Both the position numbers and the translations under genes were made by a program. The notes under the pieces are model-generated. The model was not told the DNA's origin, did not search any database, and saw only the letters and a program-made list of their open reading frames with translations. DNA of 64,000 nt. Source: Agelas oroides. Its lineage: Eukaryota > Porifera > Demospongiae > Agelasida > Agelasidae. The stretch covers positions 10,297,840 to 10,361,839 of the forward strand of contig OX422190.1 in the NCBI GenBank assembly GCA_949130485.1, in the 5' to 3' direction. Positions within the stretch are counted from its first letter, which is position 1, and each line of letters opens with the position of its first letter. Shown here piece after piece: positions 9,759 to 22,081 of this stretch.

Positions 9759-11707
9759 GCACATCGGCTGGACGGTCCTCCTCTGAAGGTGTGGAGGAGT
9801 TGCTGAAGGCACTACGCAGGAGGGGCGTAGATATTCTGGACATTCTAGTGGAGTGTCTAGAGGAAGAGAAGGAAGCTAACAGCGAGCTTATTGGCAAGGT
9901 TAGGGAAGGTGTGTGGAGAGGGTGCGAGGATGGGAGGGATGAAGGGTTAAATTTGCAGAGAGTGGGAATGGTGTCTAGCTTTACCTAGTGGTACATGGTT
10001 CTCTCTCCCTGTGCAGTCTGGCCAAAGACCTCCACACAAGAGACCCAGCCACCTGAAGGTGAGAGGGGGTCTTGCTGCAAACATTCGTGTCTCCTGTATT
10101 GCTTGTGTGTTGACGGCATTCTCCCTCCTACATCATACACCTGGTGTTGATATCTTCCTCAGGTCCTAAGACGCATCCTCCCATTCCTGCTGAGGCTGAG
10201 CGGGAACTCCTGGGCAATGGGGAGTGGCCCTATCCCCTTTCCTCTGGTTCGGCCTCCCAACACGTCTCCATCCCTCCTCCCCCACAGGAAGGAGTGGACC
10301 ACGCCCCCAAAATGGCATACAAAATGACATCAAGACCTAGAGGCATTGGTAAATTGTTCATTGTGGTTATTTCTCTATTTAATGCACACTGATACCGCTC
10401 ATTTGTCATGATGTAAATGCAAGGAAGGGAAGAGGCTGAGCACCTCACCTATTTGCATATTCTCCTCTGCCAGGTCTTATAATCAACAACAAGCACTTCA
10501 CCTGTAACATGAAAGACCGTGTTGGCACAGCTAGACCGAGATGCATGCTGACTCACTTGTAAGGCTGTTTCTGTACCTTGGGTTCTACACCAATCGTTAT
10601 GATGATCTGAAGGGTACTGAGATGCACCGGAGACTGCAGGTGAGAGGGATGTCTCCTCACCACTTGTTTTTCCTTCCATCTCACTCTCCTTGTCTCCCTC
10701 CCTCCCTCAGGATGTGGCTGACCTTGACCATTCCGAGTTTGACTGTCTGATGGTAGCCGTACTGACCCATGGTATCAATGGCAAGCTGTACAGCACTGAT
10801 GGAGAGCTCATAGCTGTGGAGGAAGTCACAAAGTGAGAGCTGCCTCTGCTGTAGCAACTCTTCACACTAACACTGTTCTCTGTATTACAGGTACTATGAT
10901 GGACTGAACTGCCCTAGTCTCATTGGGAAACCAAAAGTGTTTATACTGCAGGTGATCACCGTTACCATCTCGTGTGTCAGAGTATTACATGTACATAGCA
11001 TACACCAGTTGTGTAGCACTTCAGAAACATTTACTGCCAAAAAGGATGACTTTTAGTTGGACTGACAGAACCCTCTTTCAGTACTGAATACACTCGAAAT
11101 GTCACCATAACATTCCTACAGCCACTGGGTACATGCATTTCTTTGTCCTCTCTTGCAGGCATGCAGGGGAGGGAGGTTTGACTATGGTGTTGAAATGGAG
11201 AGCACTGATGCTCCTAACGCTCCAGAAGTCAAGCCCGATGAAATGAACGAGATCATAGAACAACAGGTAACTGTGTGTGTACATGCATCGTTATCACTGT
11301 AGAGAGTTTAGGATCTACTGGAGGTCATCCACTCTTCCACTCCCTTGTCCCACCAGTACCCCACCATCATCAACAAGGCTTTGGATGACCCAGACAAGAC
11401 AGACGGAGGAGGGTACAAAGGAGTACTGCCGACTGAGGCTGACTTTGTCCTGGCATATGCTACTGTGCCAGGGTATGTCTCATGGCGTAACTCTGAGTAT
11501 GGCTCGTGGTTCGTCAAGGCGTTTGTGGACACAATGTATGAGATAGCATCGAAGGAGCACTTGATGGATATTCTGGTGGAGGTGAATCGCCGTGTGGCAG
11601 AAGAGTTCCAGTCGAAGAGGAGAAACAAGCAGATACCATCCCCGGTCACCATGCTCACAAGGAAGGTGTACTTTAAACCGGGCTACTATGAACACAGGAA
11701 GAAATAG
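9759..11707 (+). pseudogene. Caspase, copy B, frame broken in the large-subunit exon
   Basis: Same exon structure as copy A: 9759-9908, 10017-10058, 10163-10348, 10474-10639, 10711-10832, 10891-10951, 11159-11266, 11357-11707. The first exon is seen in full and encodes the helical end of a CARD-like prodomain (EELLKALRRRG, DILVECLEEEKE). Exon 10474-10639 is 166 bp against 158 bp in copy A, because CTAG is inserted after GGCACAG and ATGC is duplicated after CGAG. The net +8 shifts the frame, and a TAA follows within about ten codons. The exons downstream, including the QACRG Cys and the small subunit, are otherwise intact with few substitutions. No N-terminal start exon is recognised in the spacer upstream. 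Recent pseudogene is most likely; an assembly error at two nearby sites is possible. Confidence 0.75.
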
Positions 11708-11836
11708 TATTGTGCAATGATATGGACTTGTGTTTTGAGATGTATTAGTGAAGAAATTTACTTTCTGAATGCACTAGTGAGCTACCAGCTATATAGATAG
11801 ATAATTTTATTTTTAACAGGAAATGTCCCATCAGCA

Positions 11837-11993
11837 TTATGCTGGTCTACCTGCAGCTGGGAGTCCTGCAAAGACACGCACAATACAAATACACAAACAA
11901 TTGCTAGATCTATAATCCAATCTACAGTAAATACAGCTAGTATAACTAGACTACCATGGCAGTCCGTAGATGTTTCCTAAAGATATTATAATT
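11837..11993 (-). repeat. Segment inverted relative to copy A
   Basis: Between matching flanks (AAATGTCC.ATCAGC on the left, AATTTGTT.TGG on the right), copy B carries the reverse complement of copy A 2217-2393. Shared words include CCATGGCAGTC and CAGCTGCAGGTAGACCAGC. The copy A version also has the gypsy-type fragment at its left edge. Confidence 0.85.
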
Positions 11994-12563
11994 TGTTGTG
12001 GTTCTAACATCTGATTTCAAGCGGTTCTATATATGCTCTGATAAAGAAAACAGATCCTCGATCTACCATTCATGTGGGTGCTTGCCTCGTCCCCCTTGGG
12101 CCCCACCCGAAAATCGGGAACGAGGCTAGGGTGCAAAGGTTATGGGGCTGTAATCCAATTATGCGACAAGAAAATTTTGCAGATCAGCTGAACAATAGTT
12201 ATTGTGTGCGTGCGCACAATCGTCTACAGATTCTACAGGAGTGGAACAAGTAAGTGTCAATGTTACTGTAATGGTAGCATTAATTTTACGTACCTACAGT
12301 ATTAAAATACTTAGAACAGTTTGTTTTATAATTTATGCGTTTAGCAGTTGTCACGATTTTGTACAAATTATAGTTCAATGCAATGCTGATCGCATTTCTA
12401 GACCGGTGATGCGCGATTCTTCACACTTTTTGAAAATGGAGAATGCGTGGGAAATTGCATCTAACATACACAAACTGCATGGTAGATTAATGGATGATCC
12501 TCGTTTTTGCTTGCTTATTTTATCTTTATGCTTCTTGTTCCACTTGCAGCCATTATTATAGCA

Positions 12564-15055
12564 ATGTTGCTCCAGTTATTACTGCTGTGCACAGCACTCA
12601 CTGCTCTTGCTGAAGGTAAGGCTTGTGGGCACCAGGCTTGCTCCTGTGGGCCAAGACGATTGTGTAGACTGTACTTGTCTCATCACCAGTTACACATACT
12701 AAAACTTGTCCTGCATAATGGTATAGTATGCACTGGCAGTGAAAAAGACCCAAGACATTTTACTGCAATAATGCATACTCGTGTCCTTTAGCATTTGCCG
12801 AAGTAGCTACTGTCTTCTCCAGCATGGTGCCATATGTTGTGTATTAACTGCCCTGACCTTCACTGATGTGGAGTGTAGTACCAACCTATTGCACATGTAA
12901 TATGCATTGCAGATCATGGTCTGCTTTGTTGATCAACTTCTTGAACTCTGTGCAGATGACCTGAGGCTGCAGATTGTAACCATAGCAACAGAGGAGACAG
13001 ATGGGTACCATCGCTTCATGCGATCAGTCCGGCTGTTTGACCTGAATGTGGAGGTAATATTTAACTCTTTAACCACCATAGGCTATTTACTAATGTAATG
13101 TTTAATGCTACCACTGGCTTCTGCAATGACTGGTCAATTTTGGACAAACCCTCCTCACAGGTCGTGGGAATGGGGGAGCAGTGGAGGGGTGGAGATGTGG
13201 TGAGGTACCCTGGAGGAGGTCAAAAGGTCAATCTGCTCCGGCCAGTCCTGGAAAAGTGGAAGAACCAGCACAGCACAGTCGTCATGTTTGTGGACAGGTG
13301 AGGATGTATATAGTGTATGTCCATGGGGTCTTGCGTACATTGTATGTAGGCATTGCATAGTAGTGCTATTAGCATCACGTGACCATTGTACTGCCTTCTT
13401 CCTCTTCTCTTCCACCTCTTCCTCCTCCCACCCCCTCCTCCCACCCCCTCCTCCCACCCCCTCCTCCCACCCCCTCCTCCCATCCCCTCCTCCCATCCCC
13501 TCCTCCCATCTCCTCCTCCCATCCCCTCCTCCCATCTCCTCCTCCCATCCCCTCCTCCTCCCATCCCTCCTCCTCCCATCCCTCCTCCTCCCATCCCCTC
13601 CTCTGTAGCTATGATGTTGTCTTTGTGGCTGGTGTGGATGTGATCCTCCAGCGTTTCAAGGACTTCAAATCACGTGTGGTCTTCTCAGCTGAGGGATTCT
13701 GCTGGCCTGATCAGTCACTAGCAGTGAGAGATGGGTGTGGGTGGGGGGTGGGGATATTAAGGGTGCCATAGAGTTCACAATCTGAAATGCCTTCATCTCA
13801 ACACAGTCACAGTACCCAAAAGTGGGCCTTGGAAAGCGTTTCCTCAACTCAGGAGGTAAGAAATTATCCACTCTGCACAGCTACTTGAATTTGTCATTAC
13901 CTCTGTTCTCTTGCTATAGGTTTCATAGGGTATGCCCCTGATGTGTATGCCATTGTCTCGGACCACCCCATTGCTGACAGGGACGATGACCAGTTGTACT
14001 ACACCCAGATCTTCTTGGACAAAGAGAAGAGGGTACGTGTGTCACGAGCACACCCTGTGTCTGTACAGTCCCAACCACTACAAGTTCATTGATTGCCACA
14101 TCACTCTGATGTACTCTGTCATCCCTCCAGGCACAGTACACCATTCGGCTGGACCACAGAGGACACATTTTCCAGAACCTCAATGGAGCAAAGGATGAAG
14201 TGGAGATTAAGATGCAAGGCAACATCACGTATGCCTACAACTCCATCTATGATACAAGGGCGGCCGTGTACCATGGAAATGGACCATCAAAGGTGATCCG
14301 TGATCCCATATATGAAAGTAGCAGTGCTGTGAGTGATCATTGCCTAAAATGCAAGTTGCCTTCCCTCTCCAGATCTACCTGAACAACCTTGCCAACTATA
14401 TCCCCAATGCATGGAACAATGCCACTGGCTGCACAGTGTGCGAGTCTCAAGAGCTTCCCTCTGACCGCTCTCAGTGGCCAATGGTGGTACTGGCACTGTT
14501 CATTGAGCGGCCCACACCCTTCCTGTCAGAAGTGCTCGGGAGTGTGACTGCACTCGACTACCCCAAGCAGAGGATGAGACTGTGGGTGCACAGTGCGGTA
14601 TGTAGGGAGACGTGTGTGAGATATGGGACAGGAAGTCAGACTGTGTCTCCTCTGTTCTGTAGGCACCGTATCACGATGCATTGGTTGGTGCCTGGTTCGA
14701 GTTGGTGTCTGGTGACTATAGTGCAAGCAGTTATGTGGCTTCTGATCAGAGTATGGAAGAGGCTGAAGCTAAGAGGACTGCAATGTAAGGTGGGAGGGTA
14801 GAAGGAAGGACAAGGGGGGTGAATTAAAGGGAGGGAGAGGGAGAGATAGAACATAAGGGAGAGGGAGGGGGTGAACTAAAGAAGAGGAAAGAAAGGAGAG
14901 AGATATATTTCTGTTGTTTCCAGGAATGTGTGTCTGGAGCATTCGTGTGATTTTCTCTTTATGGTGGACTCAGTGGCCATGTTGGACGAGGCGCACACCC
15001 TCAGGAGACTCATGGAGGTCCAGCGGTGAGTATGTCATGGTGCATGGGTGTGTGT

Positions 15056-15086
<31 letters not shown>

Positions 15087-17051
15087 GGGGGGGATCTAGC
15101 AATTACTCAGTTGTGTTGCATACATGCTCCCTCTGCAGGAGTGTGGTGGCTCCATTGATGATCCGTCCCTTTCGTCTCTTCTCCAACTTCTGGGGAGACA
15201 TTGCCTCAAATGGGTTCTATGCACGCTCATGGGACTATCAGGAAATTGCAGAGAGAAAACGAATGTGAGTGACGTGTGACTGGTTGTGCCCTAGTTGTTC
15301 ATGTGTGGATCAGGAACACAACTTAATATTGTGTAGCCTCGCTTTCAACTTCATGTGGGTGAAGGCAGGGAATACAGAGCTGAACTATGTCATACTGCAT
15401 GCATGCATACTGCACCACACTCACACACACACACACACACACACAGTGGTGTATGGAATGTACCATTCATCAGCAGTGCCATCTTGTTCTCTGGCACATG
15501 GCTGCGAGCACACCGCCATGACCTGCCCACCTTCACCAGTGAACAATGGGATCCAGACATGGCCTTTGCTGCCTGGATGAGAGAGAAGGTAGCCTGCTAT
15601 GTGTGTTGGGGGAATGGGGCAGGAGTACACTGTGTAGTGTGCAGTATCACACCTAATTCAGAGTGTAATTGTGTGAGACTGCCCACCTTCTGTGTACACA
15701 GCACTTACCTGAACTCAAGTGTTTATTTGAGATGGTTGGATAGACCCTTCCCAATGGGATATAAGTACTGTCAGTATGCTTATGGGTGCCACAGTTCCCA
15801 GGTCCACCCTAATCTGTTCTCTGGCCTCCCCCCCCCTTCCAGGGTCACTTTATGTATGTGAACAACCTCCATCAGTTTGGTCATCTACTGAACAATGACA
15901 ACTATGACACCAGCCACCTCAACAATGACATGTACCAGATCTTTGACAACAGACAAGTGAGTTGAAGGCTCATGGGGTCACGCACCTCACACATGATCAC
16001 CACCAACCATTTATTGTGTGGGTGTGTCTTCCTGCAATAGGACTGGCAGAAGAAGTACATCCACGAGAACTGGTCACGCATCTTGGAGCCTGATTTTGAT
16101 GTGGATATGGTGAGGCAACTCCTCACCATGCATTCTATAGTGCACTGTTGTGACATCCATCCCTCCCCCCCTCAGCCCTGCACAGATGTGTACTGGTACC
16201 CACTCATGTCTGATGTGTTTTGCAAGGAACTAGTCGAGGTATGTACAGCAGTCTCAGGACTAACTACTACTGCTACTGAGTGTGTTTCGTGTCCCTCCTC
16301 TCTTCCTCCACTCACAGGAGATGGAACACTTTGGGCAGTGGAGTGGAGGTGACCATCAGGACAAGAGACTGTCAGGAGGATACGAGAACGTGCCCACACG
16401 AGACATCCACATGAACCAGGTCTGTTTTATTTATATGCAGGCTTGGGAGCTTGAGTGATTGATTATAGACCAATGCTGTATGTTGTGGCTGTACTCCCCT
16501 CCCATAGATTGGCTTTGAGCAGCAGTGGCTTGAGCTTATCCGAAGCTATGTGGTGCCTGTTCAGATCAAGGTCTATCCTGGGTACTATTCCAGGGTGAGC
16601 ACTACTTGGGAATAAAACAGTTGCTACACACATTTCACTCCCCTTCCTCATCTGTTTCCTTTACATTGTCTCTGCTCTCCTTCCATAGGGACATTCAGTT
16701 ATGAACTTTGTTGTGAAGTACCACCCTGAGGGCCAGTCCAGCCTCCGTCCCCACCATGACTCCTCCACCTTTACCATCAATGTTGCCCTCAACACAATTA
16801 ATGTCGACTACATGGTGAGCAACTGTGTACTATGTATCCACAACTGCCATCACAGTGATCACACCTACCGACTACATCACACATACACACACTAGGGAGG
16901 TGGCGCCAGATTTATTCGTTACAACTGCAGTATTGTGGACACTCGTCTTGGTTGGGCCATGATGCACCCTGGGCGCCTCACACACTACCACGAGGGGCTG
17001 CCTACGACCAGTGGAACACGATACATCATGATCTCCTTCATTGATCCCTAG
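12564..17051 (+). CDS. PLOD: Procollagen-lysine 2-oxoglutarate 5-dioxygenase / glycosyltransferase, copy B
   Basis: Nineteen exons matching copy A: 12564-12615, 12956-13053, 13161-13297, 13609-13723, 13807-13855, 13920-14032, 14131-14292, 14373-14597, 14663-14784, 14924-15025, 15139-15264, 15447-15588, 15843-15956, 16041-16109, 16176-16238, 16318-16419, 16508-16594, 16689-16814, 16896-17051. They join in frame for 719 residues, one more than copy A. Exon 4 reads SYDVVFVAG, the length expected for the family at the Mn-binding DxxD loop, where copy A lacks one Val codon. Signal peptide, acidic run, HGNGPSK, HxD, distal His, Arg and FIDP are all present. Other coding differences are few (a Val/Ala before the exon 4 donor and a Val/Ile at about 16058). 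Both copies look able to make protein, copy B being the more canonical. Confidence 0.96.
13424..13604 (+). repeat. Polypyrimidine VNTR in PLOD-B intron 3
   Basis: Shorter allele of the copy A array, beginning with CACCCCCTCCTCC units and then CATCCCCTCCTCC units. It runs to the acceptor before 13609. Confidence 0.95.
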
Positions 17052-18656
17052 CCTAGTCACCCTTAACTGCAATCAACTCTTAGCACATCTACTTCAGCTG
17101 CTGAAATGAAATTATTTTCACAAGTTTGTGTGCAACTATAAGTTTTGCCATGATGCAACAGTGGTCATATTGGACCAGTCTCATTCTGCCATGATGCAAC
17201 AGTGGTCATATTGGAGATTATATACCAGTCTCATTCCCAGGCCCTCTCTTCCACCCCTTGCTTTTTGCCAACAAGTGCAATGCCCATCAGTGGAAGAAGC
17301 CATCCCTTTTTTCCTTTTCATTAGGCTAAGCCTTGCCCAGTGGTTGCTGAGATGACCAAATAAGGTCCTAGACACTCAGAGGAGGGGACTATCCCAGGGT
17401 TTCCCTCCATCCCACAGTTGACAGTCTAGGTGTGTTGCTTATGGAACCTACTCCTCACAGGCTGTCCTAGCAGGCTCAACAGTATAAGGCATATAGCAGC
17501 TCATTAACATGCAGTGCCTTAAATGCAAAATTTTTAAAAATACAATCACAATGGGCACCAAACATCACAGTGCACTAGAACTAATGAAATTTGAGGCCAT
17601 GCCCACTACTTTAATCTCGTACTACTTTGATATATTGGAGCCATACAGTGATGGCCATTATAGCCATGCAAAATTTCAACCAAAAACCATTTTTAGCACC
17701 TTAGCCACCAAATTTCTTTCTTGTGATAAATCACATTCTCTTCACTAAGAATCCTGGATGGGAATATATAAATCATTTACTTGGAGAAAATTTTGACTTT
17801 CTAATTGGTGCACACCATCATTTTGGGCCATAAATTAAATTGTACAGCACAGTTTTGTTTCCCACACAGGATCTCCAATCATTTACTTTTGCCTCACACC
17901 ATTTTCAACCTTACATCTAAAGGAAAAGAAATTTAAATCCCTTTTTGGAAAGTGACATCACAATTAATTTGTCATGTGATTACCAAATGGGCATGGCAAT
18001 TAAAGTTAACGAGATAATTTTCATAATGTATGTTAAGCGGAAAGTTATGGAAACCTTTTGTTTTCCACACGTGCCTTATACAGTGCTGCATGAGGATATC
18101 ATTTTGGCGACCCAATATATGGCAAATTGGCAGGTATAATTATTACTGTCTCAAATATATATGAGACACTGTTACAATTCTGATATAAATATATTTGTAC
18201 ATGATCCAGCATGTAAATTAGTTGACAGTAAGTATTGACAATCACTCACAAAACAGTGTAATCATGTCTCATGTTGTGTGAACAGGGCGCTGGTAGCAGG
18301 AGGGACGGACAATACGATGCCCCATTGGCTGGTAGCTGGTGGGCTTACGGCCAGAGCTCTTGCGGGGGGTCACACCACCACGGGTGGTAGGAGTCTTTAT
18401 ACCAGTCTCCCTGTGGGCAATAGAAGTGTGCAATCATTTACTGAACACAAGGCCATCAGCCATATGTCCACTTACTGGATCAGCTGAAGCATACTACTGT
18501 TTGGAGTGGTGCGGTTGGGAATGGTACCTGTGCAAGAATACACACATGGAGCTTACATAGCACGCACACACACACACACAATCCCTACTAAACACAAAAT
18601 CTACAACAGTGTTCTAGATGCATACATGTAAAAAAGGAACCAGCTGTCTTGGTTGC
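17052..18656. other. Spacer downstream of PLOD-B
   Basis: Diverged counterpart of 7747-9460. It includes a local duplication of TGATGCAACAGTGGTCATATTGGA (17150-17175 and 17191-17215) absent from copy A, the conserved 105-bp open stretch at 18286-18390, and a short CA run. No recognisable gene. Confidence 0.65.
18286..18390 (+). other. Copy B version of the conserved short open frame
   Basis: Identical by eye to 8988-9092, including the acceptor CAG and TAG stop, in an otherwise diverged spacer. Confidence 0.3.
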
Positions 18657-18767
18657 TGGGCAGAATAGACTAGTTCCTAGCTAGCCAGCCACTTCCAGAT
18701 TTTATCATGTGTGATAAGACTTGAGTGCCCACACTGAAATACAGGTGGCACCACCACTGTGCTATAA
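18657..18767 (-). repeat. Boundary repeat, inverted copy
   Basis: Reverse complement of 9543-9639 with small insertions. It starts exactly where copy B homology to copy A ends, marking a rearrangement junction. Confidence 0.85.
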
Positions 18768-20114
18768 TGTAAGTTCTCATCTCCACACACCTATCTTGCC
18801 ATCCACAGGAGGGCCTCGCACCGAAAGACGTCGCAAACCAGTGGAAGGGGGTGTCAGGCAGGCCTGACAAGGACATGCGCAGTCAGTGATCTGCCAATGA
18901 AATGACACAACAATCTCAAGCCTTGATACCTTGTGTGCAGCATAGTCTGGTGTGGTGAGCTGGGAGTATGCTGAAGGGTGGGGAAGAGTGGGGAAGAGTG
19001 GGCAGCACTGACTGGGAGAAGGGGCACATAACCAAGCTACTCACCAGATGATGGTCTCCTGGCTGTCGCGACAACAGGTGATGGTGTTGTAGCCCGCACA
19101 CCTGCACATAGGGAGAACCACTGTAACAGAAAGAGGCACACATGTGCACACACCCGTGCACACACACAGAATACCATTGGGGTACTTTCTGGAGACAGTG
19201 GCAGACACTTTAGCACCTCTGAACAGCTGCACATGAGGACAGGGCAGAGTTCATGCCAATCACATGTACATGCTCCAAACTAAATCAGATTAGTGCATCC
19301 ACACAATTAGATACTGTCTGGTATCATAAGCAAACATGGGAGTGAATGCATAATGGAGGACCTGCTGAGTTCCCAAGTAATTGCGAGGGGTGGAACGAGG
19401 AGAGGGAGAAGGAGAACGCATCGCCTGTGGAGTCCTGGTGCGAGGAAGCTTGCTGGGGTGAGGCTGAGGATGAGGGAAGGAGGAGGAGAGGGGTAAGGAG
19501 AGGACGGTTATACTTGGACACTCCATTGGGAGTATGTGTACAAGCTCACAAGCTCATTTCTGCTGTTGGCCATCTCAGGTGGAGTGGAGGGTACCATCTG
19601 CCTCTGAGCTGTAGGGCAAGAAACAAAATGGGAAGATATTTACAAACAGTGGCACGATGAGGGAAGGGTGAACATACTTTGTGCTGCAGACATCTGCACA
19701 AGCCGCGCTGAGAGTTGAGAAGTTGGCTGACACTGCAGAGTTAAGTACAATGACCACCAGCAAGCTGCATGAGAGCTTGCTTTCCTCTCACTAGAATTAC
19801 CTGAAACCCTTCGTAAGGTGCCTGCTTGTTTTGTCTCTGTAAACAGTATGTGTACTCCCCTACCATGACACATCTCACACAGAGAGTTGTTTACAACAAG
19901 TTGGCTCCTAAGGTCTACCAATACTATGAATCTCATTATGTACCACGGTAACACAAGTTGGATATAGCCATACCACTTCCTGAGCACTCATTGGAGAGGG
20001 CATTAAGGGTGTACAGGCTAGAGGGAGGAATTAAGGTATACCATTTTAGGCACAAGGACTGAGAGCAGCAAACTCACCTCGAGATGATTGTGGAGTTAAT
20101 TGCTGCATCCCCTA

Positions 20115-20145
<31 letters not shown>

Positions 20146-20889
20146 GGTGTGTGTGTGAGGAAAGGCTTACAATGAGAGACACACGACTCACTCTTGAGCT
20201 CATTGCAGGAGACAAGGCCACCACTGTGAGGAAGGATGGTAAACACAAATCGTTACATGCTGGAAATTAGCATCAGCAATGACAGGGACATGGAAATTAC
20301 CATTTTGCCGATTTATTCTGGGTGGAGGAAACCGTGGAGGGGGCTACAGAGGGAGGAAGGGAAGAAGTGGAGTGACTGGAGGAGAGGAAAAGAGAGTTTG
20401 AGAATTCTATGAAGGAAACGTCAACTGGACAACGTACCATTCCTTCGTTCATACATGCATAAGGTGAGGGAGGAAGGGCTGTCAAGAGAGAAGAGTTGGG
20501 TGCATGGACACTGGGTTCATAGCATGTGCAGATTCTACTTACTATTAGCTGGAGAGAGGCTTCCAGGCATAGGAGGGGGCATCGGAGGAGGGAGCTGGCA
20601 GGAGCAGAGAGGCAGGTGAGACAACAGTCAACACATGCAGTACACAGCGTACCAGCGGTGATGGTGTGGGAGGAAATGGGGCAGACTTGGATGAGGAGGA
20701 GGGTGGGGTGGTGATCGGGATGTTGGAGGGGGTCCTACGGGGTAAGAGAAAGATAAACTCACAGAAACCACAAACTCTACACAAAACATCCCTCACCAGT
20801 CTCCTCCTGACTGGCTGTCACCACCCTGCAGTTGACAAAACATGGCAGAATCAGTCCAAGCCTCACCTCTCCCCACCCACCCCACGCAC
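18768..20889 (-). other. Probable 3' exons and introns of the RNF212-like gene
   Basis: I cannot give a firm exon model here. On the minus strand there are Ser/Pro/Thr-rich open stretches with usable acceptors: 20653-20734 (after CCCCGTAG, 5' GTACGC donor) and about 19372-19469 (after CATCCTCAG; contains RSPSPSPRSTPR). A further stretch near 19065-19130 (acceptor GTGCAG, donor GTGAGT) contains a His-rich peptide. Ser-rich tails are usual in RNF212/ZIP3 proteins, so these fit, but phases could not be proven. A (GT)/(GA) run lies at 20116-20158. Confidence 0.4.
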
Positions 20890-22081
20890 CATGAGTGAGC
20901 CACAGTTCACGCCCATCCTCCTCAGTTCCTCATCAATCTGTTGCGCTTCTCTTGTGAGCTGCTCGATGCGCTGGTCCACCATTGCCTTCTGCTCCTCTGC
21001 CTGGCGTAGACTGGTCATACTGGCTGCTGTATCAGACTGCAAATCGTTCAAGCTGGCACGCGCGATGTCACCAAACAACCGTACAAGCTCATCCTCACTT
21101 GGTACCTCCTCATTCTGCACAAACAACATTAGCATCATACAACAGTTGGTTGAGGCTACTGTCTTGTTGGCTTACTCTGCTCCAGAACTTGCTATGGTGA
21201 AAATGTTGAAACTTCAGAACCTATGAGGAGAGAGCGCACACTTCTTGAGATAGTCAGGCAGGCTGGGGTAGAGAGAGTTATCATCACATACCTTGATGAG
21301 CTTCTCGCCCATATCTTCCAACCTGCCAAAGTAGTGGCCAATCTTTGGATGTTCCTGTGAGGCCGACAGACAGCACCAATTCAAAATTCAATGCCCGTCC
21401 ATGAACAGTCTGCTACATGAGTGCAATGCTGCTGCAATCCTTTCTACCAAAGTCACGGCCACCTTCCATTATGATTGAGGCCAGTCAGTCTGACAGCCGA
21501 TATACACGTACTGTGATATCCGTTGTGAGTTCAACATACTCCACACTATTGCGGCCGCAGTGTTGGCAGGTCCCACTTGGAGCTGGAAGGGCAGAGAGAA
21601 GTCCATCACTCAGTGCATCTACTGCTACAAGTTACAGGAGAACTGCATTTAGCTTCTTCAGGGAAAATGAACGCACAGTACGCGGTGGGGTGCATAATTT
21701 TTGAACTGTAAGTAAAGCAAGCAGGTGAATTTTCCGTAGCCTCGAACCCAGGCTTTCTGTTCCGGATTTTGTCTCGCAGCTTTGGACGATTTTTCTCCAA
21801 AGCTGCGAGACAAAATCCGGAACGTAAAGCCTGGGTTCGAGGCTAAACTTTCTGCTGGAAACTAGTAGTCCCACGTAAATCACTCAGCAAAATGCACTCT
21901 AGCCCGTTACATCTACCACCTTCCAACTTGTGCGCACACCTCTCTCTTTGCAAGTGGAGCAGAAGATGTGTCCACAACTGGAGACAAGGAACGTTCCTCC
22001 CTGCGGCGCGGAATGGATGTGGCAGGTCTTGCAGCAGAGCCACGGCGCGTCTGTCATCCAAGAAGTGGTTTGTGTCGCCAT
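20890..22081 (-). CDS. RNF212: RNF212/ZIP3-like RING protein (N-terminal exons)
   Basis: Meiotic SUMO/ubiquitin-ligase family that stabilises crossover intermediates on chromosome axes. Minus-strand exons 22081-21940, 21582-21512, 21354-21292 and 21114-20890 join in phase for 167 residues and continue into unresolved 3' exons. A compact RING lies at residues 14-60: LCCKTC, SCGHIFCSTCKER, then GTCQHCGR contributed by exon 2, as in RNF212, where the ring is followed by a short linker. Residues about 90-165 form a coiled coil (DELVRLFGDIARASLNDLQ and repeated Gln/Glu-rich heptads). ATG 22081 is chosen because MATQ precedes the ring by the short distance usual in the family. A 109-bp hairpin element sits in intron 1. 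The gene is head-to-head with RER1. RNF212B is an alternative name; the family is fairly secure. Confidence 0.8.
21737..21845. mobile_element. 109-bp near-perfect hairpin (MITE-like), family 1
   Basis: Reads TAGCCTCGAACCCAGGCTTT inward to a short T-rich loop and returns as its near-exact reverse complement, ending AAGCCTGGGTTCGAGGCTA. The middle contains TTTCTGTTCCGG and CCGGAACGTAAAG, shared with the hairpin at 34927-34999, so both belong to one family. It lies in intron 1 of the RNF212-like gene. No clear target-site duplication. Confidence 0.85.

Larger units (their letters stand above)
9832..18658 (+). repeat. Tandem segmental duplication, copy B
   Basis: Second copy of the caspase-PLOD unit. 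Homology to copy A stops after GTCTTGGTTG near 18658. From there the sequence is the reverse complement of 9543-9639, a segment that in copy A lies just beyond the same point. Copy B also contains a ~160-bp inversion relative to A (11837-11993 against 2217-2393). Confidence 0.9.

Noticed and set aside
18786-18890. Plus-strand exon-like stretch after CCATCCACAG
   Set aside because: Open for only about 26 codons, no homology, no partner exon, and it lies just past a rearrangement junction.
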